From assembly GCA_964432595.1 (NCBI GenBank), contig CAYSOF010000003.1, positions 248,001 to 312,000 of the forward strand: a stretch of DNA of 64,000 nt, read 5' to 3'. Shown here piece by piece: positions 1-8,244 of this stretch (position 1 is the stretch's first letter; each line of letters begins with the position of its first letter). Origin of the DNA: DASYLJ01 sp964432595 (GTDB taxonomy: Bacteria; Desulfobacterota; Binatia; DP-6). The notes beneath the pieces are model-generated. The model made no database searches. It was not told the DNA's origin and saw nothing but the letters and a program-made list of their open reading frames with translations. The position numbers and the translations under genes were made by a program.

Positions 1-1
1 C

Positions 2-1495
2 GCGTGGGTGCAGAGGCAGACGACGTTCATCCCGAGCTGGATCAAGTGGAACTACGAGGGCGTCGAGCGGAAGGCCTCGTACCCGCTGCTGAAGGCGATG
101 ATGACCGCGGTGCAGGGGAAGATCTCCGACCCGCGCGTCGCGTACGAGAACTCGCCGAAGCACGACCGCTTCGGCAGCATGCGCATCTTCGAGAACATGG
201 CCCTGCTGTCGGGCCGGCCGACGCTGGAGGGCGTGCTGCTGCAGACGGCGGTCAACTCGCCGTACATCTACTGGCTGCAGTCGCAGATATCGAAGCAGGG
301 GACGGGCGTGATCCCGGGCTACCCGTACCCCAGCCTCGATCTGAACCGCGCGACGCCGCGCCTCGCGCTCTACAACGCGCACGACATCATCGTCGTCACC
401 GAGGAGGTGACGAAGGCGCTCGAGAGCGACCCGCGCTGGGAGCGCCGCTTCAACCAGCAGGGCTACTCGATCTTCCATCTGAAGGACGCCGACCCGCACT
501 ACGTGCGCGTGCCGAAGTTCCGGCCGGTCCGGCTGGCGACGTCGCAGTGGAAGAAGGACTTCCATCGCTGGTTCTCGACGGACGCGTCGCTCGACGTGCC
601 CGTCGTGGCCGCCGACACGATCCCGGCCGGCGAGCTCGACAAGTTCCCGCTCGAGGCGGCGTCGCCGACGAACCTGCCGCGCCAGCCGATCGACGCGTCG
701 TGCGAGATCACCGAGAAGATCGACCACCTCGCGATGGAGTTCACGACGACGTGCCCGGGCCAGCCACACGTCGTCTCCGTCGCGTACTTCCCGAACTGGC
801 AGGTGGAGGGCGCGAGCCACGTCTACCTCGTGAGCCCCGCGTTCATGATGGTGTTCCCCGACGGGAACACGGTGAAGCTCACGTATCGGCGCGTCCCGTC
901 CGACTGGCTGGGCATCGCGCTCTCGATCGTCGGCCTCGTGATCGTCGCGGTCGGGCGGCGCCGCGAGCCGCTCGGCGAGCCGCAGGGCGCGCTCGTGCGC
1001 GGCCTGAACGCGGTCCATCCGTTGCTCGTCGGCGCGGGCGTCGTGCTCGTGATCGCGACGACGGGCTGGCACGTGCTGCGCGACTTCGGACCGCAGTACT
1101 ACTACAAGCGCGGCTGGGCGGCGTTCCAGAAGCAGGACTACGAGGCGTCGTACGGCGACTTCGACATGGCGATGTGGCTCGGCGGAGACTCGAACCAGGC
1201 GGCCGACGCGGGCTTCTTCCGCGCCGCCAGCCTGTTCCGCCAGAACCAGTTCAACGAGGCGATGGCGGCGTACCAGCACGTCATCGACACGTTCCCGGAC
1301 AGCATCTGGATCGCCGAGTCGCACTACCACGTCGGCCTGTGTCTGCGCCGGCTCGGCAAACGCGACGAGGCGATGGCGAAGTTCCGCTACGTCGTCGAGA
1401 CGTACCCGGGGAACCGCTGGGCGAACTTCTCGCAGGAGCAGCTGACGCAGATGGAGAAGGAAGCGGTACCGCCGGCTCCGGCTCCGACGCCCTGA
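2..1495 (+). CDS. C-terminal part of a membrane protein with TPR-like tail (5' end outside window)
   Basis: The frame is open to the left edge, so this is the end of a longer protein; the first GTG at 8 need not be the real start. About 300 extracytoplasmic-looking residues rich in Trp/Tyr come first, then a hydrophobic segment near codon 300 (LGIALSIVGLVIVAVG) followed by basic RRRE, and a second one near codon 340. The tail has two to three TPR-like helical repeats (KRGWAAFQKQDYEASYGDF; HYHVGLCLRRLGKRDEAMAKF). It resembles large polytopic proteins with a 6-pyruvoyl-tetrahydropterin-synthase-related domain or GT39-like enzymes that end in TPRs, but the part needed to assign a function is missing. 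Confidence 0.7.
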   Translation, partial: AWVQRQTTFIPSWIKWNYEGVERKASYPLLKAMMTAVQGKISDPRVAYENSPKHDRFGSMRIFENMALLSGRPTLEGVLLQTAVNSPYIYWLQSQISKQGTGVIPGYPYPSLDLNRATPRLALYNAHDIIVVTEEVTKALESDPRWERRFNQQGYSIFHLKDADPHYVRVPKFRPVRLATSQWKKDFHRWFSTDASLDVPVVAADTIPAGELDKFPLEAASPTNLPRQPIDASCEITEKIDHLAMEFTTTCPGQPHVVSVAYFPNWQVEGASHVYLVSPAFMMVFPDGNTVKLTYRRVPSDWLGIALSIVGLVIVAVGRRREPLGEPQGALVRGLNAVHPLLVGAGVVLVIATTGWHVLRDFGPQYYYKRGWAAFQKQDYEASYGDFDMAMWLGGDSNQAADAGFFRAASLFRQNQFNEAMAAYQHVIDTFPDSIWIAESHYHVGLCLRRLGKRDEAMAKFRYVVETYPGNRWANFSQEQLTQMEKEAVPPAPAPTP

Positions 1496-1590
1496 TCCGC
1501 CGGCAGGTCGGCGTTTCGCGAGCCGCCGGCGCATGCGGGGCGGTCGGAACGATCGCACGCCCGTTTCGGCCGCTTCACGACGGTGCGCGG

Positions 1591-2685
1591 ATGGCATACG
1601 TCCGAGAGCGCGTGCCGGGATACCCCATCGAACCGCCGATCGAGCCGATGCTCGCGAAGCTCGCGTCCGACCTGCCGCCGGGCGACGGCTGGCTCTTCGA
1701 GCCCAAGTGGGACGGCTTCCGCGCGCTGGTGTTCCGCGACGGCGACCGCATCTACACGCAGAGCCGCGACTCGAAGCCGCTCGACCGCTACTTCCCGGAG
1801 CTGGCCGACGTCTTCCGCGCCGGCCTGCCCGAACGCTGCGTCGTCGACGGCGAGATCGTGATCGCCACGCCCGACGGCCTCGACTTCGACCTGCTGCAGA
1901 TGCGGCTCCACCCCGCGGCGTCGCGCGTCAAAAAGCTCGCGGCGGAGACGCCGTCGTCGTTCGTGGCGTTCGACCTGCTCGCCGACGCGACCGGCGACCT
2001 CCGCGAGCTGCCGCAGGCGGAGCGGCGGGCGCGGCTCGAGCGCGCGGTCGCGCGCGACGCGGCGAGCCTGCACCTGACTCCGTGCACGCGCGACCGCGCG
2101 CTGGCCGGCGAGTGGTTCCACCGCTTCGAGGGGGCCGGGCTGGACGGCGTCATCGCGAAGCACGAGCGCACCGTCTACCAACCCGGCAAGCGCGCGATGG
2201 TGAAGGTGAAGCACGTGCGCACGGCCGACTGCGTCGTCGCCGGCTTCCGCTGGCACAAGCACGGACCCGGCGAGCTCGTCGGCTCGCTGCTGCTCGGCCT
2301 CTACGACGCCGCGGGCACGCTGCACCACGTCGGCGTCACGTCGTCGTTCACGATGGCGGCGCGACGCGCGCTCGCGGCCGAGCTGGAGCCGTTCCGCCGC
2401 GACGCGCTCGCGGGCCACCCGTGGCGGGAGTGGGCGTCGGCGTCCGAGGCGTCGACGCGCATGCCGGGCGGCCAGAGCCGCTGGAGCGCCGGCAAGGACC
2501 TGTCGTGGGAGCCGCTCCGCATCGAGCGCGTCTGCGAAGTGACGTACGACCACCTGCAGGGCGACCGCTTCCGCCACGCCGCGACGTTCAAGCGCTGGCG
2601 TCCCGACAAGCCCCCCGCCGACTGCCGCTACGACCAGCTCGACGTCACTCCGCCGGCCGAGCTCGCCGCGATCTTCCGGACGTGA
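1591..2685 (+). CDS. ATP-dependent DNA ligase (LigC/LigD-ligase type)
   Basis: A 364-residue protein with the adenylation motif KWDGFR at residues 39-44 (Lys39 is the nucleophile), DGEIV about 30 residues further on, GLDGVIAKH, and a closing KVKHVRTADCVV segment. It then has an OB-fold part with SWEPLRIERVCEVTYD and the FKRWRPDKPP C-terminus typical of LigC and of the ligase domain of LigD. Such enzymes seal nicks with ATP in repair and non-homologous end joining. The ATG at 1591 is chosen because the frame upstream is a shadow of the previous gene and family members begin just before the EPMLAKL segment. It converges on the polymerase gene, overlapping 41 bp at the 3' ends. No Ku gene is in the window. 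Confidence 0.9.
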   Translation: MAYVRERVPGYPIEPPIEPMLAKLASDLPPGDGWLFEPKWDGFRALVFRDGDRIYTQSRDSKPLDRYFPELADVFRAGLPERCVVDGEIVIATPDGLDFDLLQMRLHPAASRVKKLAAETPSSFVAFDLLADATGDLRELPQAERRARLERAVARDAASLHLTPCTRDRALAGEWFHRFEGAGLDGVIAKHERTVYQPGKRAMVKVKHVRTADCVVAGFRWHKHGPGELVGSLLLGLYDAAGTLHHVGVTSSFTMAARRALAAELEPFRRDALAGHPWREWASASEASTRMPGGQSRWSAGKDLSWEPLRIERVCEVTYDHLQGDRFRHAATFKRWRPDKPPADCRYDQLDVTPPAELAAIFRT

Positions 2686-3955
2686 CCCGCGGCCAGGGGT
2701 CGCCGGCGGGATCGAGCGCCTCCTGCGCCGGGCGGATCGCCTCCGGCACGTGCTCCAGGTTGACGCGCACGCGCGTCCACACCGACGAGCGGCCGCGCAT
2801 GTTGTCGACGAGCACGTCGCTCGGCTGGAGGTGCTGCGCGACGTCGGGATGCCGCTGCTTCCAGCGCTCGAGCCCGGCCAACGCGTCGTCCTTGCGCGCG
2901 GCGCGGCCGATCTCGACGAGCGGCTTCGTCGGAACCCGCCGGCCGGTTCCCGTGCGCGCCCGCGACGGCTGCACGCGCGGCGGCTCGCCGTCCTGCTTCG
3001 CATAGTGCGGGGGCCACGGCGCGTCGCCCTGCCCCTCCGCCTCCTGCCGCGCCGACAGCTCCAGCAACGCGTCGAGCGCACCCGGGTCGTCGTCGATCGC
3101 CGCGTGCCGGTCGCCCACCGCGGCGAAGCGCGCCGGCATCGTCCGCAGCGTGAACTCCTCGGGCGCGCAGGCCCACAGCTCGTCCCACGTGACCGGCGCC
3201 GAGACGCGCGCGTCCTCCTTCGGACGGATGGAGTAGGCCGCGGCCACCGTGCGGTCCTTCGCGTTCTGGTTGTAGTCGAGGAACACGCCGTGGCGCTCCT
3301 CCTTCCACCACTTGCTGGTGGCGATCGACGGCGCGCGCCGCTCGACCTCCCGTGCCACGGCCAGTGCCGCGCGCCGCACCTGGGTGAAGGTCCACTGCGG
3401 CCGGATGCGGACGTTCACGTGGATGCCGCGCGAGCCCGACGTCTTCGGCCAGCCGACGAGGCCCACGTCGGCGAGGACGTCCCGCACGACGCGCGCGACG
3501 TCCTGCAGCTGCGACCACGGCACGCCCGGCAACGGATCGAGGTCGATGCGCAGCTCGTCGGGATGCTCGAGGTCCTCGGTGCGCACCGGGTGGGGGTGCA
3601 GCTCGATGCAACCGAGGTTCGCCATCCACGCGAGCGCGGCGGCGTCGCGGGGCACGACCTCCTCCGCGGTGCGCCCCGACGGGAAGCGCAGGGTCGCCAC
3701 CTCGATCCAGTCCGGCCGCGAGGCGGGCGCGCGCTTCTGGTAGAAGAACTCGCCGTGGATGCCGTCGGCGTAGCGGACGAGCACGTTCGGACGGCCGCCC
3801 GCGCCGCGCAGCGCGCCGTCCGCGACCGCCAGGTAGTAGCGCACCACGTCGAGCTTGGTGACACCCGCTTCCGGAAAGTAGACCTTCGACGGATTCGAGA
3901 CCGCGACCTCGCGGCCGGCGACGTCGAGGACCACCCGTTCGCCCTTGCTCGGCAC
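2645..3955 (-). CDS. Stand-alone LigD-type DNA polymerase/primase (AEP family)
   Basis: The 436-residue protein matches the polymerase domain of LigD (archaeo-eukaryotic primase fold): NPSKVYFPEAG near the start, YADGIHGEFFYQKRAP, the metal-binding RIDLDPLPG, and TSGSRGIHVNVRI. The family extends 3' ends and fills gaps with ribo- or deoxynucleotides in end joining. The start is the GTG at 3955, giving VPSKGER; further upstream the frame is arginine-rich shadow and runs into the region upstream of the divergent alkylsulfatase gene. The tail, rich in Pro and Arg, has a helical segment (KDDALAGLERWKQRHPDV) with a possible DNA-binding role. In many bacteria polymerase and ligase are fused as LigD; here they are separate convergent genes overlapping by 41 bp. 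Confidence 0.87.
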   Translation of the reverse strand: MPSKGERVVLDVAGREVAVSNPSKVYFPEAGVTKLDVVRYYLAVADGALRGAGGRPNVLVRYADGIHGEFFYQKRAPASRPDWIEVATLRFPSGRTAEEVVPRDAAALAWMANLGCIELHPHPVRTEDLEHPDELRIDLDPLPGVPWSQLQDVARVVRDVLADVGLVGWPKTSGSRGIHVNVRIRPQWTFTQVRRAALAVAREVERRAPSIATSKWWKEERHGVFLDYNQNAKDRTVAAAYSIRPKEDARVSAPVTWDELWACAPEEFTLRTMPARFAAVGDRHAAIDDDPGALDALLELSARQEAEGQGDAPWPPHYAKQDGEPPRVQPSRARTGTGRRVPTKPLVEIGRAARKDDALAGLERWKQRHPDVAQHLQPSDVLVDNMRGRSSVWTRVRVNLEHVPEAIRPAQEALDPAGDPWPRVTSGRSRRARPAE

Positions 3956-4017
3956 GGGCCGAGCATACGGCGAACCGCCCGTGTGGCAACCACGGCGCCT
4001 TCGTGCGAGGAGGCCCC

Positions 4018-5994
4018 GTGCAGCTCCACCGTCTTCTCGCCCTCCTCGTGCTCGTCGTCGCCTGCGATCGTCCGGCGCGGCCGGCATCCGACGCCACCGC
4101 CGACGCGCAGGGACATACCGCGCCGAGCGAGCGTACCGTGGCCGCGAACGCGGCCGTCGCCGCATCGCTGCCGCTGAACGATCCGCAGGACTTCGCGGAC
4201 GCCACGCGCGGCCTCGTCGCCTCCGATCCGCAGGTCGACATCGTCACCGCCGACGGCCGCCGCGTCTGGCGTACCGCCGACTACGGCTTCGTCACCGGTG
4301 AGGCCCCCCCGAGCGTGAACCCGAGCCTCTGGCGCCAGGCGAAGCTCAACGGCGGCCATGGGCTCTTCGAGGTGGTCCCCGGCATCCACCAGGTGCGCGG
4401 CTACGACCTCGCGAACATGACGATCATCGACGGGAAGACGGGCTGGATCATCGTCGACCCGCTGGGCTCGCGCGAGACGTCCGCCGCCGCGCTGGCGCTG
4501 GCGACGCGGCACCTCGGCGCGCATCCGATCCGCGCCGTCGTCTTCACGCACAGCCACGTCGACCACTTCGGCGGCATCGCCGGCGTCCTCCCCGACGCCG
4601 CGTCGCGCGAGGGTGTGCGCATCATCGCGCCGAAGGGCTTCATCGAAGAGGCCACGAGCGAGAACGTGCTGGCCGGCCTGGGGATGGGCCGTCGCGCGAC
4701 GTTCATGTACGGGATGCCGCTCGCGCGCAGCCCGCGCGGCCACGTCGACACGGGGCTCGGCAAGGAGCCGTCGCGCGGCGCGTTCTCGATCACCGAGCCC
4801 ACGGAGCTCGTCGACCGCACGCCGCAGCCGATGGACATCGACGGCGTGCCGTTCGTGTTCCAGTACACGCCCGCGTCGGAGGCGCCCGCGGAGCTGACGT
4901 TCTACCTGCCCGACGCGAAGGCGTTCTGCGCGGCGGAGGTGACGTCGCACAACCTGCACAACCTCTACACGCTCCGCGGAGCGAAGGTGCGCGACGCGCT
5001 CCGCTGGAGCGGCTACATCGACGAGGCGATCACGCTGTTCCCCGACGTCGAGGTGGTGTTCGCGAGCCACCACTGGCCGGTCTGGGAGCGCGAGCGCGTG
5101 CGGACGTTCCTCGAGCAGCAGCGCGACGTCTACCGCTACATCCACGACCAGACGCTGCGGCTGGCGAACGGCGGCGCGACGCCGCGCGAGATCGCGGAGC
5201 AGGTCGAGCTGCCGTCGTCGCTGCGCAACGTCTTCGCGACCCGCGGCTACTACGGCACGGTCCGCCACAACGCGAAGGCGGTCTACCAGAACTACTTCGG
5301 CTGGTTCGACGGCAACCCGGCGAACCTCGACCCGCTGCCCCCCGTCGAGGAGGCGACGCGCTACGTGGAGGCGATGGGCGGCGCCGCGGCGGTGATGGAC
5401 CGCGCGCAGGCGGCGTTCGATCGCGGCGACTACCGCTGGGCGGCGACGCTGCTGAATCACGTCGTCTTCGCCGAGCCGACGAACGCCGCCGCACGGGCGC
5501 GGCTGGCCGCGGTCTACGACCAGCTCGGCTACCAGGCGGAGTCGGGCCCGTGGCGCGACGTGTACCTCACGGGCGCCTACGAGCTGCGCCACGGCGTGCA
5601 GCCGCCGGCCGCCACGCCGGCGGCTGCGGCGGACCTGCTGCTGCACCTGCCGCTCGAGGATTTCTTCGCCTCGATGGCCGCGCGCATCGACGGCCCGGCG
5701 GCGGACGGCAAGGACACGACGCTCAACTTGACGTTCTCCGACCTCGGCGAGACGTGGGTGCTGTCGCTGAAGAACGCCGTGCTCCACGCCAGGAAGGGCG
5801 ACCCCGCGCCCGACGCGGCCGCCACCGTGACGCTCACCCGCCCGTTCCTGGTGCGGCTCGTCACCGGACAGTCGGGGCTGCGCGAGCTGGTCTTCTCGGA
5901 CGAGCTGCAGGTCGACGGCAGCCGCATGGCGCTGCTGTCGTTCCTGATGCTGCTCGAGCGCGCGGGCGACCCGTTCGCGATCGTGACGCCGTAG
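4018..5994 (+). CDS. Secreted alkylsulfatase, metallo-beta-lactamase fold (SdsA1-like)
   Basis: The protein has a short lipoprotein-type signal (LLALLVLVVAC, candidate lipidated Cys16). The metallo-beta-lactamase metal motif THSHVDHFGG lies near residue 177 and a second part, FASHHWPVWERERV, near residue 345. A middle helical dimerisation region and a C-terminal SCP2-like domain (from about residue 545) complete the layout of SDS-type alkylsulfatases, which release primary or secondary alcohol plus sulfate. The GTG at 4018 is preferred over the GTG at 4003 because a strong GAGGAGG lies between them, a few bases before 4018. The upstream neighbour is divergent with a 62 bp gap. Substrate specificity cannot be read from the sequence. 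Confidence 0.9.
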   Translation: MQLHRLLALLVLVVACDRPARPASDATADAQGHTAPSERTVAANAAVAASLPLNDPQDFADATRGLVASDPQVDIVTADGRRVWRTADYGFVTGEAPPSVNPSLWRQAKLNGGHGLFEVVPGIHQVRGYDLANMTIIDGKTGWIIVDPLGSRETSAAALALATRHLGAHPIRAVVFTHSHVDHFGGIAGVLPDAASREGVRIIAPKGFIEEATSENVLAGLGMGRRATFMYGMPLARSPRGHVDTGLGKEPSRGAFSITEPTELVDRTPQPMDIDGVPFVFQYTPASEAPAELTFYLPDAKAFCAAEVTSHNLHNLYTLRGAKVRDALRWSGYIDEAITLFPDVEVVFASHHWPVWERERVRTFLEQQRDVYRYIHDQTLRLANGGATPREIAEQVELPSSLRNVFATRGYYGTVRHNAKAVYQNYFGWFDGNPANLDPLPPVEEATRYVEAMGGAAAVMDRAQAAFDRGDYRWAATLLNHVVFAEPTNAAARARLAAVYDQLGYQAESGPWRDVYLTGAYELRHGVQPPAATPAAAADLLLHLPLEDFFASMAARIDGPAADGKDTTLNLTFSDLGETWVLSLKNAVLHARKGDPAPDAAATVTLTRPFLVRLVTGQSGLRELVFSDELQVDGSRMALLSFLMLLERAGDPFAIVTP

Positions 5995-6026
5995 CTTGCG
6001 ACCCGCCCGCACCGAATGGATACCCG

Positions 6027-6350
6027 ATGCGCATGGCCACCGTGACGAGGCGTTCCCGCGCCGAGCGACTGGCCCGCGCGACCGCGCGCGTGGTGCGCCC
6101 CGGATCTGCGGAGGCGCGCACGCTCGGCGAGGACGACGACCGCTTCTGGGAGCCTCTCTCGATCGCGAGCCGTGTGCGTCTCGCGTTCCGACTGAGCGTC
6201 GAGCAGTGGAGGCTGCATGGCTGGCGGGGAAATCCGTCTCGCGGAGGACTTTCGCGATCTGTTGCGCGTATTCGCCGTCCACGACGTGCGCTTCCTCGTC
6301 GTCGGCGCCTACGCGCTCGCGGTGCTGGGTCGACCCCGCGCCACGGGTGA
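6027..6350 (+). CDS. Small basic protein upstream of a nucleotidyltransferase remnant
   Basis: The first about 70 residues look genuine (DDRFWEPLSIASRVRLAFRL, then SVEQWRLHGWRG), with balanced composition. After residue 70 the frame becomes an Arg-rich string that overlaps the nucleotidyltransferase start at 6217, so the natural stop may have been lost by a small deletion. Short ORFs of this sort commonly sit directly before genes for AbiEii/MNT-like nucleotidyltransferases, which is the case here. I do not recognise a domain. It may be a decayed half of a toxin-antitoxin or similar pair. Confidence 0.4.
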   Translation: MRMATVTRRSRAERLARATARVVRPGSAEARTLGEDDDRFWEPLSIASRVRLAFRLSVEQWRLHGWRGNPSRGGLSRSVARIRRPRRALPRRRRLRARGAGSTPRHG

Positions 6351-6405
6351 TCTCGACGTGTGGATCGACGCGCGCCCGGCCAACGCCCGTCGGCGAACGC
6401 CGTAG
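6217..6405 (+). pseudogene. Truncated nucleotidyltransferase (AbiEii/MNT-like)
   Basis: The 62-residue reading frame contains the N-terminal signature of pol-beta-type nucleotidyltransferases: LLRVFAVHDVRFLVVGAYAL followed by GRPRATGDLDVWIDA, i.e. the G-[AG]-x(9)-D-x-D metal site. After NARR it ends at a stop, whereas family members run about 150-250 residues. Only 5 bp separate it from the stop of the convergent symporter gene, so the rest has been deleted. Its start overlaps the preceding small ORF. Probably a dead remnant; a functional minimal domain is unlikely. Confidence 0.6.
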
Positions 6406-6410
6406 CGACG

Positions 6411-7952
6411 CTACTCGTCCGGCGCGCCGAGATGCAGGCGGCGCTCCATCGCCTCGTAGCGCGCCGCACTCTCGCGCTCGGGCGCCAGCGTCGACACCAG
6501 CATGCCGACCAGGAACGACGCCGGGATCGTCACGAGCGCCGGGTTCTTCAGCGGGAACCACGCCGACGTGCCGCCGAGCAGATCGATCTGCACCGTCGGC
6601 GCGAGCGCGATCAGGAGCAGCGTCGCCACCGTGCCCGTCACCATGCTCGCGACGGCGCCCGCCGTGGTGCAGCCGCGCCAGAAGATCGCCAGCACGAGCG
6701 CCGGGAAGTTGCTGCTGGCCGCGATCGCGAACGCGAGCGACACCATGAACGCGACGTTCTGCCCTTTGAATACGAGCCCCAGCGCGATCGCCAGCAGCCC
6801 GAGGCCGATGGTCGCGACGCGCGCGACGAGCATCTGCTCGCCGGAGTCGGCGTGGCCGCCGCGGACCACGTGCACCCAGAGGTCGTGCGAGAGCGCCGCG
6901 GCGCCGGACAGCGTCAGCCCCGCCACGACGGCGAGGATCGTCGCGAACGCCACCGCCGCGATGAAGCCGAGGAACGGCGTGCCGCCGAGCAGCTCGGCCA
7001 GCAGCGGCGCCGCCATGTTGCCGCCGGCGTCGACCGCGCGGATCGCGTCCGGTCCGACGAGCACCATCGCGCCGAACCCGAGCACGAACGTCATCAGATA
7101 GAACGCGCCGATCAGCCCCGTCGCGTAGAACACCGACGTCCGCGCCGCGCGCGCGTCGGGCACCGTGTAGAAGCGCATCAGGATGTGCGGCAGCCCGGCG
7201 GTGCCGAACATGAGCGCCATGCCGAGCGAGACCGCGTCGAGCGGGCTCGACACGAGCTTGCCGGGTGCCAGCACGCCGTCGCCGTAGCGCTCGGCCGCGG
7301 CGGCGAAGAGCGCCAGCGGATTGAAGTCGAAGCGCGCCAGGACCAGCAGCGCCAGGATGGCCGCGCCCGACAGCAGCAGGACCGCCTTCACGATCTGCAC
7401 CCACGTCGTCGCGAGCATGCCGCCGAAGAGCACGTAGGCGATCATCGCGACGCCCACGACGACGATGGCCTGCTCGTAGGTCAGCCCGAACATGAGCTTG
7501 ATGAGCCCGCCCGCGCCCACCATCTGCGCGATGAGATACAGCGCGACGGTCGCCAGCGTGCCGGTCGCGGCGGCGATGCGGATCGGCGTCTGGCGGAAGC
7601 GCAGCGCCACGACGTCGGAGAACGTGTACTTGCCCAGGTTCCGCAGCGGCTCGGCGATCAGGAACAGCACGACGGGCCAGCCGACGAGCCACCCCGTCGA
7701 GTAGATGAGGCCGTCGAAGCCCGTCGTCGACACGAGCCCGGCGATGCCGAGGAACGACGCCGCGCTCATGTAGTCGCCGGCGAGCGCGAAGCCGTTCTGC
7801 CCCGCCGTGATCGAGCGTCCCGCGGCGTAGAAGTGCTCGGTGGTCCGCGTCCGCCGCGCCGCCCACCACGTGATCCCGAGCGTGACCGCGATGAAGGCGA
7901 AGAAGAAGCCCATCGCGACGGCGCTCGGCTGGCCGATGGTCGACTGCGTCAC
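6411..7952 (-). CDS. actP: Sodium:solute symporter, acetate permease type (ActP-like)
   Basis: A polytopic protein of 513 residues with about 13 hydrophobic segments, matching the SSS family: FALAGDYMSAASFLGIAG, DVVALRF, MVGAGGLIKLMFGL and GTAGLPHILMRFYTVPDA are hallmark stretches of cation/acetate symporters. The GTG at 7952 overlaps the stop of the DUF485 gene in a GTGA junction, the usual arrangement for yjcH-actP pairs. It would import acetate or another small monocarboxylate with Na+ or H+. It is the last gene of a five-gene operon that also carries a molybdopterin oxidoreductase. Confidence 0.88.
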   Translation of the reverse strand: MTQSTIGQPSAVAMGFFFAFIAVTLGITWWAARRTRTTEHFYAAGRSITAGQNGFALAGDYMSAASFLGIAGLVSTTGFDGLIYSTGWLVGWPVVLFLIAEPLRNLGKYTFSDVVALRFRQTPIRIAAATGTLATVALYLIAQMVGAGGLIKLMFGLTYEQAIVVVGVAMIAYVLFGGMLATTWVQIVKAVLLLSGAAILALLVLARFDFNPLALFAAAAERYGDGVLAPGKLVSSPLDAVSLGMALMFGTAGLPHILMRFYTVPDARAARTSVFYATGLIGAFYLMTFVLGFGAMVLVGPDAIRAVDAGGNMAAPLLAELLGGTPFLGFIAAVAFATILAVVAGLTLSGAAALSHDLWVHVVRGGHADSGEQMLVARVATIGLGLLAIALGLVFKGQNVAFMVSLAFAIAASSNFPALVLAIFWRGCTTAGAVASMVTGTVATLLLIALAPTVQIDLLGGTSAWFPLKNPALVTIPASFLVGMLVSTLAPERESAARYEAMERRLHLGAPDE

Positions 7953-8239
7953 GCGTGACCGTCGCGGAGCGCGCGCAGCGCGGGGTCGTATTTCGTGTTG
8001 GCCCAGCGGACGTAGACCCACGTCGTCAGCCACGCGATCACGATGACCGTGGCGCCGAGCAGGATGCCGAGGGTCAAGCCCGGCGCGACCAGCTGCGAAA
8101 GGACGGGTCGGGCGAAGGCGACGGCGAGGATGAAGCCGAAGTACACGGCGACGACCACCGCCGTGAGCGTCAGCGCGATGCGCGTGCGCGCGCGAGCCAG
8201 CGGCCGTAGCGTCGCGTCGGGATCGGACGGTCGGCGCAT
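7949..8239 (-). CDS. DUF485 membrane protein, symporter partner
   Basis: A 96-residue protein with two transmembrane helices (around residues 21-43 and 52-76) and the family-typical WVYVRWANTKYDP ending. DUF485 proteins are encoded next to acetate/cation symporters and may assist them. The ATG at 8239 lies 5 bp after the stop of the oxidoreductase gene, with the Gly/Arg-rich end of that gene supplying the ribosome site. It is translationally coupled to the symporter gene by a 4 bp overlap. Confidence 0.85.
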   Translation of the reverse strand: MRRPSDPDATLRPLARARTRIALTLTAVVVAVYFGFILAVAFARPVLSQLVAPGLTLGILLGATVIVIAWLTTWVYVRWANTKYDPALRALRDGHA

Positions 8240-8244
8240 ACCGG

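Noticed and set aside
4003..4017. GTG 4003 as start of the alkylsulfatase
   Set aside because: The Shine-Dalgarno GAGGAGG lies after this codon and before GTG 4018, and the signal peptide fits the later start.
3415..7869. A 1484-codon open frame on the minus strand across the alkylsulfatase and symporter genes
   Set aside because: Arg/Ala/Gly-rich composition and complete overlap with well-identified genes in other frames; typical shadow frame of high-GC coding DNA.
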